Below are positions 19,501 to 27,814 of a stretch of DNA of 64,000 nucleotides, in pieces (the stretch's first letter is position 1; each line of letters opens with the position of its first letter). Made by a program: the position numbers and the translations under genes. The notes below the pieces were generated by a model that was not told the DNA's origin, searched no databases, and saw only the letters and a list, made by a program, of their open reading frames with translations. This stretch comes from Sphaerisporangium melleum (GTDB taxonomy: Bacteria; Actinomycetota; Actinomycetes; Streptosporangiales; Streptosporangiaceae). The stretch spans positions 126,756 to 190,755 of the forward strand of contig NZ_BMNT01000010.1 of the NCBI RefSeq assembly GCF_014646695.1, given 5' to 3'.

Positions 19501-20633
19501 CGGGCACCGGCGCCGAGCTGACCACGGCGACGTTCAGCGACGAGTCCACCCAGGGCTGGCAGGAGGTCTACTTCAGCACGCCGTGGCCGGTGACCAGGGA
19601 CACCACCTACGTCGCCTCCTACCACGCGCCGAACGGCCGGTACGCGGGCACTTCGGCGGGCCTGGCGTCCGCGGTGACCGCGGGCCCGCTGCGCGCGCTC
19701 GCCAGCGGCACCAGCGGCGGCAACGGCGTCTACAAGTACGGCGCCACCCGGGCCTTCCCCGACCAGTCGTGGGGGGCCACCAACTACTGGGTGGACGTCA
19801 TCTACACCAAGCTCGCCGACACCACCGCGCCGTACATCACCCTCAGGTCGCCCGACCACGGCGGCACGGGAGTGGCCACCGGCACGGCGGTGACCGCCAC
19901 GTTCAGCGAGCCGATCGTCCCCGGCACCGCGGCCATCACGGTGAAGAACGCCGCCAACCAGGCGGTGGCCGGGTCGGCGGCGCTCAACGAGGCCGGCACG
20001 CTGCTCACCTTCACGCCGGACGCCCCGCTGGCGCAGAGCACGACGTACACCGTCACGGTGAGCGGCGCGAAGGACGACAACGACAACACAATGATCATGA
20101 CATCGTGGTCGTTCACGACCGGCGGCCCGGCGAGCTGCCCGTGCTCCATCTGGGCCAGCAACGCCGTCCCGGCCAACCCTTCGGTCAACGACTCGGACGC
20201 CGTGGAGGTGGGGGTGAAGTTCACCGCCGAGATGGACGGCCAGATCACCGGCGTCCGGTTCTACAAGGGCGCGGGCAACACCGGCGTCCACACCGGCCAC
20301 CTGTGGAGCGCCACCGGCACCCCGCTGGCCCAGGCCACCTTCGACAACGAGAGCGCCTCGGGCTGGCAGACGGTGCAGTTCACCACCCCGGTGGACGTGG
20401 TGGCCGGGCAGGTGTACGTCGCCTCCTACCACGCGCCGAACGGCCACTACGCGGGTGACGGCGGCTACTTCACCAACGGGCCGCAGGTCAACTCGCCGCT
20501 GACCGCCCTGGTCAACGGCGGTCCGGCCGGCGCCAACGGCGTCTACCGGTACGGGTCCGACCCCGGCTTCCCGACCGCCAGCTACAACGGCGCCAACTAC
20601 TGGGTGGACGTGCTGTTCACCCCGTCGAGCTAG
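16584..20633 (+). CDS. Very large secreted protein: DMFA2-like domain, Ig-like domains and three DUF4082 domains
   Basis: A 1349-residue exported protein with a Sec signal peptide (RRRHRSAFA..., cleavage near APARA-M). Domains in order: an N,N-dimethylformamidase large-subunit-like domain (about 60-540, with FRTSDSTWQAYNSWG, VGHDEYWSG, FFSGNEVYWKTRWE), an Ig-like domain (about 548-645), DUF4082 copy 1 (about 650-815), a Big_5/SbsA-like Ig domain, DUF4082 copy 2 (about 920-1078), a second Big_5, and DUF4082 copy 3 (about 1180-1349). Each DUF4082 copy opens with CPCS or CPCT and contains FYKG-GNTG-HTG-LWS. The TTG start has GGGAG 6 nt upstream. Amidase activity is not established for such proteins; a surface or matrix role is inferred. 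Confidence 0.85.
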   Translation: MIPRSAARRRHRSAFAAAALTLAALLWAPAAPARAMGPCDAGGNKITCENTITGADPSEWDTDPRGTVEGYGDQMSVNLGQTINFKIRSAALNLQVDIYRMGYYQGNGARKVLTVPATTSVSRNQPTCPVNTTTGEVACTWGTVASWTVPTTAVSGIYFAHVIRTDTGDDTHIVFVVRDDASTADLLFRTSDSTWQAYNSWGDIPATEDNPNKVLNSLYRGDSTAAPGRAVKVSYNRPFNTRESTPWGRDFVFANEYPMVRWLEANGYNVSYMASVDAARAPATLRQHKTVLSVGHDEYWSGEERSAFEAARDNGVNLAFFSGNEVYWKTRWENSYRTLVSYKETHAGAKIDPAPNVWTGTWRDPRLSPPADGGRPENALTGTLFTVNCTYESNGCEAIPLTVPAADGKMRFWRGTSVAGQNSGSISIPGVVGYEWDEDVDNGSRPKGLVPMSSSTATAEQVLIDYGTNVAVKSATHRITLYRAPSGALVFGAGTVQWTWGLDAEHDSYNDTDYSNLTIKQATVNLFADMGVQPKSLMSPLSAATKSTDTTAPSVTITAPAAGTTVTNGATATISGAATDGGGGQVGAVEVSTDGGATWHPATGRTSWTYSWKVSGVGATTVKARAADDSGNVGAEATRNVTVECPCSLFPSTAVPANPAENDGSALELGVRFVPSVNGYLTGIKFYKGTGNTGTHTGTLWSATGDPLATGTFGGETSTGWQKLNFASPVPVSAGTEYVASYYAPNGHYAADANFYRYQPLVNPPLTAPAATVNAGNGVYRAGAGFPTQTFNGGNYYVDVVFTVNDIYPPAATSAAPVPGSSSLPTTAQPKVTFGEPIQAGTATFTVKDTTQANVAGTVSLDAARKTLTFAPAAPLAAGERFTVAVSGAKDDANNTMTQPYTFSFTTAKPWAAGVCPCTIWPDVTVPDTPSINDGGSVEVGVKFQAAADGFIEGIRFYKGPGNTGTHTGTLWSGTGAELTTATFSDESTQGWQEVYFSTPWPVTRDTTYVASYHAPNGRYAGTSAGLASAVTAGPLRALASGTSGGNGVYKYGATRAFPDQSWGATNYWVDVIYTKLADTTAPYITLRSPDHGGTGVATGTAVTATFSEPIVPGTAAITVKNAANQAVAGSAALNEAGTLLTFTPDAPLAQSTTYTVTVSGAKDDNDNTMIMTSWSFTTGGPASCPCSIWASNAVPANPSVNDSDAVEVGVKFTAEMDGQITGVRFYKGAGNTGVHTGHLWSATGTPLAQATFDNESASGWQTVQFTTPVDVVAGQVYVASYHAPNGHYAGDGGYFTNGPQVNSPLTALVNGGPAGANGVYRYGSDPGFPTASYNGANYWVDVLFTPSS

Positions 20634-20694
20634 TCCCGTCATCCCGGTGCGGTTCGATCGGCGCGAGACCCGCGCCGGCCCGGACCGCACCGGA

Positions 20695-20720
20695 GCCGGC
20701 CGGTCGGCTGACCGGCCGGC
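20695..20720 (+). terminator. Stem-loop after the giant secreted protein gene
   Basis: A perfect 11-bp stem GCCGGCCGGTC / GACCGGCCGGC with the loop GGCT, lying between two plus-strand genes; it would isolate the following sugar operon from the large gene. Confidence 0.6.
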
Positions 20721-20767
20721 ACGCACCACCGAACGTCCGACCCGACGAGCAGGAGAGGAGAGCCGCG

Positions 20768-21802
20768 TTGACGTCGATCGGCCTTGCCGTGATCGGTGCG
20801 GGCTACTGGGGCCCGAACCTGGTGCGGAACGCGATGGCCACCCCGGAGCTTCGCCTGGAGTGGCTGTGCGACCTGGACGAGGAACGTGCCAGGGCGGTGC
20901 TCGGCCGCTACACCACCGTGCGGCCGACCTCCTCGGTGGAGGAGGTGCTGAACGATCCCGCCGTCCAGGCCGTCGCCATCGCCACCCCGGCCCGCACCCA
21001 CTTCGACCTGGTGCGCGCCGCGCTGGACGCCGGCAAGCACGTCCTGGTGGAGAAGCCGCTCACCCCGACCTACGAGGAGGGGGCCAAGCTGGTGGCCCTC
21101 GCCGAGGAGCGCGGGCGGGTGCTCATGCTCGACCACACCTTCTGCTACACGCCGGTGGTCCGCCGCATCCGCGAGCTGATCGCCTCCGGCGAGCTGGGCG
21201 AGGTGCAGTTCGTCGACTCGGTGCGCATCAACCTGGGCCTGGTGCAGCCGGACGTGGACGTGCTGTGGGACCTCGCGCCGCACGACCTGTCCATCCTGGA
21301 CTTCGTGCTCCCGCAGGGCGTGACGCCGATCGCGGTGGCCGCGCACAGCTCCGACCCGATCGGCGCCGGCCGGCCCTGCCTGGCCTACCTCACCCTGTGG
21401 CTGTCGTCGGGGGCGATCGCGCACGTCCACGTCAACTGGCTGAGCCCGACGAAGATCCGCACCACCGTGATCGGCGGCTCGCGGCGCACCATCGTCTGGG
21501 ACGACGTCAACCCGGCCCAGCGCCTGTCGGTGTACGACCGCGGGGTGGACCTCACCTCCGCGGGCGAGGACGAGCGGCGGGCCGCCCTCATCTCCTATCG
21601 CACCGGTGACGTCGTCGTACCCGCCCTGCCCGAGCGCGAGGCGCTGCGCGGCGTGATGAGCGAGTTCGCGGCGGCCATCGCCGAAGGACGCAGCCCGCTG
21701 ACCGACGGCCGGTCCGGGCTGCGCGTCCTGGCTCTCCTGGAAGCCGCGGGACGAAGCATCCAGAATGACGGCAAGCGAATCGACCTGGGGGGAACCGCCT
21801 GA
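20768..21802 (+). CDS. Gfo/Idh/MocA-family NAD(P)-dependent sugar oxidoreductase
   Basis: A 344-residue oxidoreductase. The N-terminal Rossmann fold shows IGAGYWGPNLVRN, the catalytic lysine is in HVLVEKPLTPT, and the C-terminal alpha/beta domain includes DLAPHDLSILDF. Members such as WlbA oxidise C3 of UDP-GlcNAc-uronate; the downstream aminotransferases make a similar keto-sugar role plausible. The TTG start 20768 is preceded by GGAGAGGAGAG. It begins a tightly coupled run of sugar genes and overlaps the next by 1 nt (TGATG). Confidence 0.88.
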   Translation: MTSIGLAVIGAGYWGPNLVRNAMATPELRLEWLCDLDEERARAVLGRYTTVRPTSSVEEVLNDPAVQAVAIATPARTHFDLVRAALDAGKHVLVEKPLTPTYEEGAKLVALAEERGRVLMLDHTFCYTPVVRRIRELIASGELGEVQFVDSVRINLGLVQPDVDVLWDLAPHDLSILDFVLPQGVTPIAVAAHSSDPIGAGRPCLAYLTLWLSSGAIAHVHVNWLSPTKIRTTVIGGSRRTIVWDDVNPAQRLSVYDRGVDLTSAGEDERRAALISYRTGDVVVPALPEREALRGVMSEFAAAIAEGRSPLTDGRSGLRVLALLEAAGRSIQNDGKRIDLGGTA

Positions 21803-22785
21803 TGATCTCGGCTCTGGAGAACAGCCGCTGCCTGGTGACCGGAGGCGCGGGCACGATCGGCTCGACGGTGGTGGACCAGCTCCTGGCCGCCGGCGCCGGC
21901 GAGGTGGTCGTGCTCGACAACTTCGTCCGCGGGCGCCGCGCCAACCTGGCCGCCGCCGAGGCCGCCGCCGGGGACACCGGACGGCTGCGCGTGGTCGAGG
22001 GCGACATCCGCGACACCGCGCTGGTGCGTTCCCTGACCCAGGGCATGGACCTGGTGTTCCACCTGGCCGCGATCAGGATCACCCAGTGCGCCGAGGAGCC
22101 GCGCCTGGCCCTGGAGGTCCTGGTGGACGGCACCTACGAGGTGGTCGAGGCCGCCGCCGACGCGGGGGTGCGCAAGGTCGTCGCCTCCTCCTCGGCCTCG
22201 GTGTACGGCCTGGCCACCGAGTTCCCCACCCGCGAGGACCACCACCCGTACGCCAACGACACCCTGTACGGGGCGGCCAAGACGTTCAACGAGGGGCTGC
22301 TGCGCAGCTTCCACGCCATGCGCGGCCTGGACTACGTGGCGCTGCGCTACTTCAACGTCTACGGGCCGCGCATGGACATCCACGGCCTGTACACCGAGGT
22401 GCTGATCCGGTGGATGGAGCGCATCGAGGCCGGCACCCCGCCGCTGATCCTGGGCGACGGCCTGGCCACCATGGACTTCGTCTACACCGAGGACATCGCC
22501 CGCGCGAACCTGCTGGCCGCGGCGAGCGAGGTCACCGACGAGGTGGTCAACATCGCCAGCTCCACCGAGACCAGCCTGCGCGGGCTGGCCGAGGCGCTGA
22601 TGTCGGTCATGGACGCCAGCGACCTGGGCCTTGAGTTCGGGCCCGCCCGCGCGGTGAACGGCGTGACCCGGCGGCTGGCCGACGTGGGCAAGGCGGCCGA
22701 GCTGCTCGGCTGGAAGGCGGAGGTGGACCTCGAAGAGGGGCTGCGCCGCCTGGTCGCCTGGTGGCGCGCCGAGAAGACCGCGTGA
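21802..22785 (+). CDS. NAD-dependent nucleotide-sugar epimerase/dehydratase
   Basis: A 327-residue extended short-chain dehydrogenase. It has the NAD motif VTGGAGTIGSTVV, catalytic SSSASVYG and the Y-x3-K pair in LYGAAKTFNEG. The substrate domain includes NVYGPRMDIHGLYTEVLIRWMERI. The closest recognisable type is the UDP-glucose 4-epimerase/dTDP-glucose dehydratase group, but the exact reaction cannot be decided. It shares a TGATG junction with the oxidoreductase upstream and a 4-nt overlap with the glycosyltransferase downstream. Confidence 0.87.
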   Translation: MISALENSRCLVTGGAGTIGSTVVDQLLAAGAGEVVVLDNFVRGRRANLAAAEAAAGDTGRLRVVEGDIRDTALVRSLTQGMDLVFHLAAIRITQCAEEPRLALEVLVDGTYEVVEAAADAGVRKVVASSSASVYGLATEFPTREDHHPYANDTLYGAAKTFNEGLLRSFHAMRGLDYVALRYFNVYGPRMDIHGLYTEVLIRWMERIEAGTPPLILGDGLATMDFVYTEDIARANLLAAASEVTDEVVNIASSTETSLRGLAEALMSVMDASDLGLEFGPARAVNGVTRRLADVGKAAELLGWKAEVDLEEGLRRLVAWWRAEKTA

Positions 22786-23942
22786 ACGACCTTCTCGTCT
22801 ACGGCGCGGGCACGCGGTACGACGGGGTCAGCGGCACCGACCGGCACGTGGCCGACCGGCTGAGCGCCTACACCACCGTGCTGTACGTCGACCCGCCGCG
22901 CCCGGTCCGCTCGGGGCTGCGCGACCCGGAGACCGGGCAGGCGGGGCACGTCCTGCGGCAGGTGCGTCCCGGCCTGTGGCGGCTCAGCCCGGTGGCGCCG
23001 CCCGCCGCCTACCGCGCCGGCGTCGAGCGGGTCACCGCCGCGCTGGCCCGGCGGGCGGTGCGCGGCGCCGCCCGGCGCATCGGGGCCAGGGTGACCGGAG
23101 TGGTCGTCGCCGGGACCACCGACCTGATGGACGTCGCGCCCGGCGCCCGCACGGTGCGGTACGTCACCGATGATCTGGTGGCCGGGGCCGCGCTGATCCG
23201 CATGTCCACCGCCAGGCTGGCCCGCGCCGAGCGGCGGATGACCGAGCGGGCCGATGTGATCGCCGCCTGCTCGCCGCACCTGACCGAGCGCTTCACCAGG
23301 GACGGCCGGCCCGCGGCGCTGGTCGCCAACGGCTGCGACGTGGCGGCGTACTCCGGCGTCGACGACGCGCCGCCGCCCGCCGACCTGCCGGCCGAGTTGG
23401 CCGCCACGCCGGTCGCCGGGTTCGTCGGCCACATCAATGCGCGCATCGACATCGCCCTGCTGGAGGCCGTCGCCGCCACCGGGGCGCCTCTGGTGCTCGT
23501 CGGCCCGCGCGTCGGCGACTACGAGCCTGAGCGGTGGCCGCGCCTGGTCGTGCTGCCCAACGTGCACTGGGTGGGCCGCAAGCCGTACGAGGAGCTGCCG
23601 TCCTATCTGCGGATCATGGACGTCGGGCTCACGCCGTACGCCGACAGCGCCTTCAACCGGGCGAGCTTCCCGCTCAAGACCCTGGAGTACCTCGCCGCGG
23701 GCCGGGCCGCGGTCTCCACCGACCTGCCCGCCACGGCCTGGCTGGACGCCGGGCCGCTGATCGCGGTCGCGCGGACCCCCGGCGCGTTCGCCGCCGCCGT
23801 CACCGCCGGGCTCGGCACCCCGCGCACCGAGGACCTCGCCGGACGGCGGCGGGCCTTCGCGGCGCGGCACGACTGGCACCACCGGGTCCGCCTGCTGGCC
23901 GACCTGCTCGAACTCGACGTCAAGGAGGTGGCCGGGCGATGA
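22782..23942 (+). CDS. Glycosyltransferase, GT-B fold (TuaH-like)
   Basis: A 386-residue predicted cytoplasmic GT-B glycosyltransferase. The N-terminal half has VLYVDPPRPVRSG and VRYVTDDLV; the donor-side half has GFVGHINARIDIALLEAVA, VWVGRKPYEELPSYL-like sequence and FPLKTLEYLAAGRAAVSTDLPA. This pattern resembles teichuronic-acid TuaH-like enzymes that act on lipid-linked intermediates. The start GTG 22782 overlaps the upstream stop by 4 nt, and its own stop overlaps the next ATG by 4 nt. Confidence 0.8.
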   Translation: MNDLLVYGAGTRYDGVSGTDRHVADRLSAYTTVLYVDPPRPVRSGLRDPETGQAGHVLRQVRPGLWRLSPVAPPAAYRAGVERVTAALARRAVRGAARRIGARVTGVVVAGTTDLMDVAPGARTVRYVTDDLVAGAALIRMSTARLARAERRMTERADVIAACSPHLTERFTRDGRPAALVANGCDVAAYSGVDDAPPPADLPAELAATPVAGFVGHINARIDIALLEAVAATGAPLVLVGPRVGDYEPERWPRLVVLPNVHWVGRKPYEELPSYLRIMDVGLTPYADSAFNRASFPLKTLEYLAAGRAAVSTDLPATAWLDAGPLIAVARTPGAFAAAVTAGLGTPRTEDLAGRRRAFAARHDWHHRVRLLADLLELDVKEVAGR

Positions 23943-25060
23943 TCCCGGTGATGCGGCCGTGGTTCGGCCCCGAGGAGCAGACCGCCGTCGGCGAGGTCAT
24001 CGCCTCCGGCTGGGTCGCGCAGGGCCCGAAGGTGGCCGAGTTCGAGCGCGCCTTCGCCGCGAGCGTCCAGGCCGGCCACGGGGTCGCCGCCTCCTCCTGC
24101 ACCACCGCGCTGCACCTGGCGCTGGTGCTCGCGGGCGTCGGCCCCGGCGACGAGGTGATCGTCCCGTCGCTGTCGTTCATCGCCACGGCCAACGTCGTGC
24201 GCTACGCCGGGGCCACCCCGGTGTTCGCCGACATCGACCCGGCGACCGGCAACCTGACCGCCAAGACCATCGACGCGGTCCGCACGCCGCGCACCCGCGC
24301 GGTGATCGTCGTCCACCAGGCGGGCGTGCCGGCCGACGTCGAGGACATCCGCGCCGCGCACGGCGGGCTCGCCCTGGTCGAGGACGCCGCGTGCGCCGCC
24401 GGCTCGACCTACCGCGACCGGCCGGTGGGCGCCGGTGCCGGCCTGGCCGCCTGGTCGTTCCACCCGCGCAAGCTGCTCACCACCGGCGAGGGCGGCATGC
24501 TCACCACCGACGACCCCGAGCAGGCGGCCCGCGCCCGCCGGCTGCGCGAGCACGGCATGAGCGTCAGCGCCGCCGACCGGCACGCCAGCGGCTCCAGCGC
24601 CCCCGAGGAGTACACCGAGGTCGGGTTCAACTACCGGATGACCGACCTGCAGGCCGCGGTCGGGCTGGTGCAGCTCGGCCGGCTGCCCGGCATGGTGGCC
24701 CGGCGCCGGGCGCTGGCCGCGCGCTACCACGAGCTGCTGGCCGGCATCCCGGGCCTCGCCATGGTGGGCGACCCCGAGCACGGCACGACGAACTACCAGT
24801 CGTTCTGGATCGCGCTGCCCGGCGACTTCCCGATGAGCCGCAACGAGCTGCTGGTGCACCTCGCCGGCCGGGGCGTCTCGGCCCGGCGCGGCATCATGGC
24901 GGCCCACCTGGAGCCCGCCTACGCCGGCGTGCCCGCGGGCGAGCTGCCGCACACCGAGTGGCTCACCCGCAACTCGCTGATCCTGCCGCTGTTCCACCAG
25001 ATGACCGAGGCCGAGCAGGACCAGGTCGCCGAGGCTCTGCACGCCGCCGCGCGTGCCTGA
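23939..25060 (+). CDS. DegT/DnrJ/EryC1/StrS-family PLP sugar aminotransferase (first)
   Basis: A 373-residue aminotransferase that would install an amino group on a keto nucleotide sugar. The cofactor lysine lies in SFHPRKLLTTGEGGM and the phosphate-binding part in SSCTTALHLAL. VEDAACAAGS has the conserved Asp. It differs in sequence from the second family member at 28515, so the two are not recent duplicates and may aminate different positions or sugars. ATG 23939 overlaps the glycosyltransferase stop by 4 nt. Confidence 0.88.
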   Translation: MIPVMRPWFGPEEQTAVGEVIASGWVAQGPKVAEFERAFAASVQAGHGVAASSCTTALHLALVLAGVGPGDEVIVPSLSFIATANVVRYAGATPVFADIDPATGNLTAKTIDAVRTPRTRAVIVVHQAGVPADVEDIRAAHGGLALVEDAACAAGSTYRDRPVGAGAGLAAWSFHPRKLLTTGEGGMLTTDDPEQAARARRLREHGMSVSAADRHASGSSAPEEYTEVGFNYRMTDLQAAVGLVQLGRLPGMVARRRALAARYHELLAGIPGLAMVGDPEHGTTNYQSFWIALPGDFPMSRNELLVHLAGRGVSARRGIMAAHLEPAYAGVPAGELPHTEWLTRNSLILPLFHQMTEAEQDQVAEALHAAARA

Positions 25061-25160
25061 CAGGTCCCCCGTCCCATCGTGTTCACCGGCGCGGCGTGCA
25101 GGCAGCGGCACCAGGCGGCCCGCCGAGCCGGTGGCACCCCCCTTCCCTGGAGAACCGACC

Positions 25161-26372
25161 GTGCGAATCTTGGTCTACCCGCACGCCATGGAGGTCGGCG
25201 GCAGCCAGCTCAACGCCATCGAGCTCGGCGCCGCCATCCAGCGGCTCGGGCACGAGGTCAGCGTGATCGGTGAGCCCGGCCCGATGGTCGCGCACCTCGT
25301 CGACGCCGGGCTGGAACACCTGCCGCTCGACCCGGGCCGCCGCCGGCCCTCCCCCGCCACCGTGCGGACGCTGCGCGACCTGGCCGCCCGGCGCGGCCTG
25401 GACGTGATCCACGGGTACGAGTGGCCGCCGGGCATCGAGGCGTTCTACGCGAGCCTGCGAGGACGGGCCACGGCGGTCTGCACCATCATGTCCATGCAGG
25501 TGGCCCCCTTCCTGCCGCCCTCGCTGCCGCTGGTCGTCGGCACCCGGGAGATCCAGGAGCAGGCGGCCCCCGGGCGCCGGCACGTCCACCTCATCGAGCC
25601 GCCGGTCGACGTCGAGGCCAACGCGCCCGGCCGCCCGGTCGAGGAGTTCCGGCGCGCGTTCGACCTGGCGCCGGGCCCGCTGGACATCGTGGTCGTGGGG
25701 CGGCTGGCCGCCGAGCTGAAACTCGAAGGGGTGCTCACCGCGATCGACGTCGTCGGGCGGCTGGCCGGTGAGCTGGACCTTCGGCTCATCATCGTCGGCG
25801 ACGGGCAGGCCCGTGAGGAGGTGGAGGCGCGCGCCGCCGCCGCCAACGCCGCCGCGGGCCGCCGCGCCGTCGTGGTCACCGGCCAGCTCATCGACCCGCG
25901 GCCCGCCTACGAGGCGGCCGACGTTTGCCTGGCCATGGGCGGCTCGGCGCTGCGCTCGCTGGCCTTCGCCAAGCCGCTCATCGTGCAGGGCGAGCTGGGC
26001 TTCTTCGAGCTGCTCACCCCCGAGAGCGAGAAGACCTTCCTCAACCAGGGCTGGTACGGCCTCGGCGCCGGCGCCCACGAGGGCGCCCCGCGGTTGGAAG
26101 CCGCGCTGCGCCGTCTGCACGGCGATCCGGAGCTGCGCCGCGAGCTCGGCGCGTACGGGCGGCGCCTGGTCGTGGAACGCTTCAGCCTGGAGCGCGCCGC
26201 CCGCGTCCAGCTGGAGATCTACGAGCAGGCGATCGCCGACCGCCCCGCCGCCCTGCACGCGTTCGGCGCCGCCGCGGGCGTGCTGGGCTACAAGCTCCGC
26301 CGCAAGTACGCGCGGCTGCGCGGCACCCAGGCCCTGGACGACTTCAACGCCGTCGCGCGAAGCCGCACATGA
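25161..26372 (+). CDS. Glycosyltransferase, GT4-like
   Basis: A 403-residue GT-B protein. The N-terminal domain starts ILVYPHAMEVGGSQLNAIEL (GGSQ-N, typical of GT4) and the donor half contains VVVGRLAAELKLEGVLTAIDVV and LIIVGDG. The usual E-x7-E motif of GT4 is poorly kept: its region reads MGGSALRSLAFAKPLIV, followed by QGELGFF. The donor may therefore be unusual or the activity weak. The start GTG 25161 has GGAG 8 nt upstream; a 100-bp gap separates it from the aminotransferase. It overlaps the flippase gene by 4 nt. Confidence 0.8.
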   Translation: MRILVYPHAMEVGGSQLNAIELGAAIQRLGHEVSVIGEPGPMVAHLVDAGLEHLPLDPGRRRPSPATVRTLRDLAARRGLDVIHGYEWPPGIEAFYASLRGRATAVCTIMSMQVAPFLPPSLPLVVGTREIQEQAAPGRRHVHLIEPPVDVEANAPGRPVEEFRRAFDLAPGPLDIVVVGRLAAELKLEGVLTAIDVVGRLAGELDLRLIIVGDGQAREEVEARAAAANAAAGRRAVVVTGQLIDPRPAYEAADVCLAMGGSALRSLAFAKPLIVQGELGFFELLTPESEKTFLNQGWYGLGAGAHEGAPRLEAALRRLHGDPELRRELGAYGRRLVVERFSLERAARVQLEIYEQAIADRPAALHAFGAAAGVLGYKLRRKYARLRGTQALDDFNAVARSRT

Positions 26373-27814
26373 CCGGCGTCGACGCGACGTCCCTGCGCGG
26401 CCGGGCGGGCCGGGCGCTGGGGTGGAGCTTCCTCAGCACGATCGCGGCACGGCTCGGCACGCTGGCCATCGGGATCACCCTGGCCCGCGTGCTGGGGCCG
26501 GCCGAGTTCGGCACGTTCGCGGTGGCGCTCGTCGCGCTGCTCGCCATGCTGAGCATCAACGAGCTGGGCGTGAGCCTCGCCATCGTGCGCTGGCCGGACG
26601 ACCCGCGCACCATCGTGCCCACCGTGGCCACGATGTCGGCCGGGTTCAGCGTCCTGGTCTGCGGCGCCTTCGTGCTGGCCGCGCCCGCGTTCGCCGAGGT
26701 GATGGGCAACCCCGCCGCCACCGGCCCGGTGCGCGTGCTCGCCATCAGCGTGGTCACCAACGGCCTGGTCGCCCCCTCGGCGGCGCTGATGCAGCGCGAG
26801 TTCATGCAGGGACGCAAGATGATCGCCGACCAGGTGGACAACTGGCTCGGCGCGCTGATCTCCCTGACCCTCGCCCTGCTCGGCTGGGGCGCGATGAGCC
26901 TCGCGATCGGCCGGGTCTGCGGCTCGCTCGCCGGGGGCGCGCTGCTGGTCCGCTTCGCGCCGCACCCGCCGCGGTTCGGGTACGACCCGATGGTCGCGCG
27001 CAGGCTGGTCCGGTTCGGAGTGCCGCTCGCGGGCGCGTCCCTGCTGGTCTTCGGCGTCGGGTACGCCGACCAGCTCGTCATCGGGCACGTGCTCGGCTCG
27101 ACCGCGCTCGGCTTCTACGTCCTGGCCGTGAACCTGTCCGGGTGGCCGGTCGCGGTGTTCTCCCAGCCGGTGCGCGCCGTCGCGCCGGCCGCGTTCGCCC
27201 GGCTCCAGCACGACCGGCCCACCCTGAACCGCTCGTTCGTCGCGGTCGCCTCGCTGCTGGCCGGGCTGACCCTGCCGATGTGCCTGCTGCTCGCCGGCGC
27301 CGCGCCGCCGATCATCCGGTTCGTGTACGGCGCCGAGTGGGAGCCGGCCGCGGTCGCGCTCGCCGGGCTCGGCGTGCTGGCCGGGCTGCGCATCCTGTTC
27401 GAGCTGGTCTACGACTACCTGGTCGTCCTGGAACGCTCACGGGCCGTCCTCGCCGTCCAGGCACTGTGGCTGGTCGTGCTGGTGCCCGCGATGTGGATCG
27501 GCGTCGGCGCCGGCGGGCTGCGCGGCGCGGCGATCGCGCTCGTCGCCGTGGCCGGCCTGGTCGTGCTGCCCGCCTACCTGTGGATGCTGGCCCGGGCCGG
27601 TGTCCGGCTCGGCGCGTTCGCGCGCGGCCTGTGGCCCGCCGTGCTCGCCGCGCTCGCCGTCGGTGCGGTCGCCGTGCTCGCCGGGCGGTTCGCCGGCCCG
27701 GGCCTGGCCGACCTCGCCGTCCTGGCCGTCTCGGGCGCATTCGGCGTGCTGGTCGTGGCGGCGTACGGCTACCGCAGGCGCGCCGTGCTACGCGACATCA
27801 AGGAGGCCACGTGA
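26369..27814 (+). CDS. wzx: Oligosaccharide-lipid flippase (Wzx-like, MOP superfamily)
   Basis: A 481-residue polytopic membrane protein with about 12-14 predicted helices. The N-terminus GRALGWSFLSTIAARLGTLAIGI and LARVLGPAEFGTFAVAL are typical of polysaccharide flippases, as is the mid-protein FGVPLAGASLLVFGVGYADQLVIG. It would move the undecaprenyl-linked repeat unit across the membrane for the Wzy at 43652. It lies within a chain of 4-nt overlaps from 25161 to 29612. Confidence 0.85.
   Translation: MTGVDATSLRGRAGRALGWSFLSTIAARLGTLAIGITLARVLGPAEFGTFAVALVALLAMLSINELGVSLAIVRWPDDPRTIVPTVATMSAGFSVLVCGAFVLAAPAFAEVMGNPAATGPVRVLAISVVTNGLVAPSAALMQREFMQGRKMIADQVDNWLGALISLTLALLGWGAMSLAIGRVCGSLAGGALLVRFAPHPPRFGYDPMVARRLVRFGVPLAGASLLVFGVGYADQLVIGHVLGSTALGFYVLAVNLSGWPVAVFSQPVRAVAPAAFARLQHDRPTLNRSFVAVASLLAGLTLPMCLLLAGAAPPIIRFVYGAEWEPAAVALAGLGVLAGLRILFELVYDYLVVLERSRAVLAVQALWLVVLVPAMWIGVGAGGLRGAAIALVAVAGLVVLPAYLWMLARAGVRLGAFARGLWPAVLAALAVGAVAVLAGRFAGPGLADLAVLAVSGAFGVLVVAAYGYRRRAVLRDIKEAT

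Noticed and set aside
16584-20633. Assigning dimethylformamidase activity to the giant protein
   Set aside because: Only the large-subunit-like domain is recognisable; no small-subunit gene is next to it and the remaining domains are adhesion-type.
17913-20729. A 938-codon open frame on the minus strand
   Set aside because: It is an antisense shadow of the 1349-residue secreted protein, with Arg/Gly/Ala/Val-rich low-information sequence typical of high-GC antisense frames, and no start signal.
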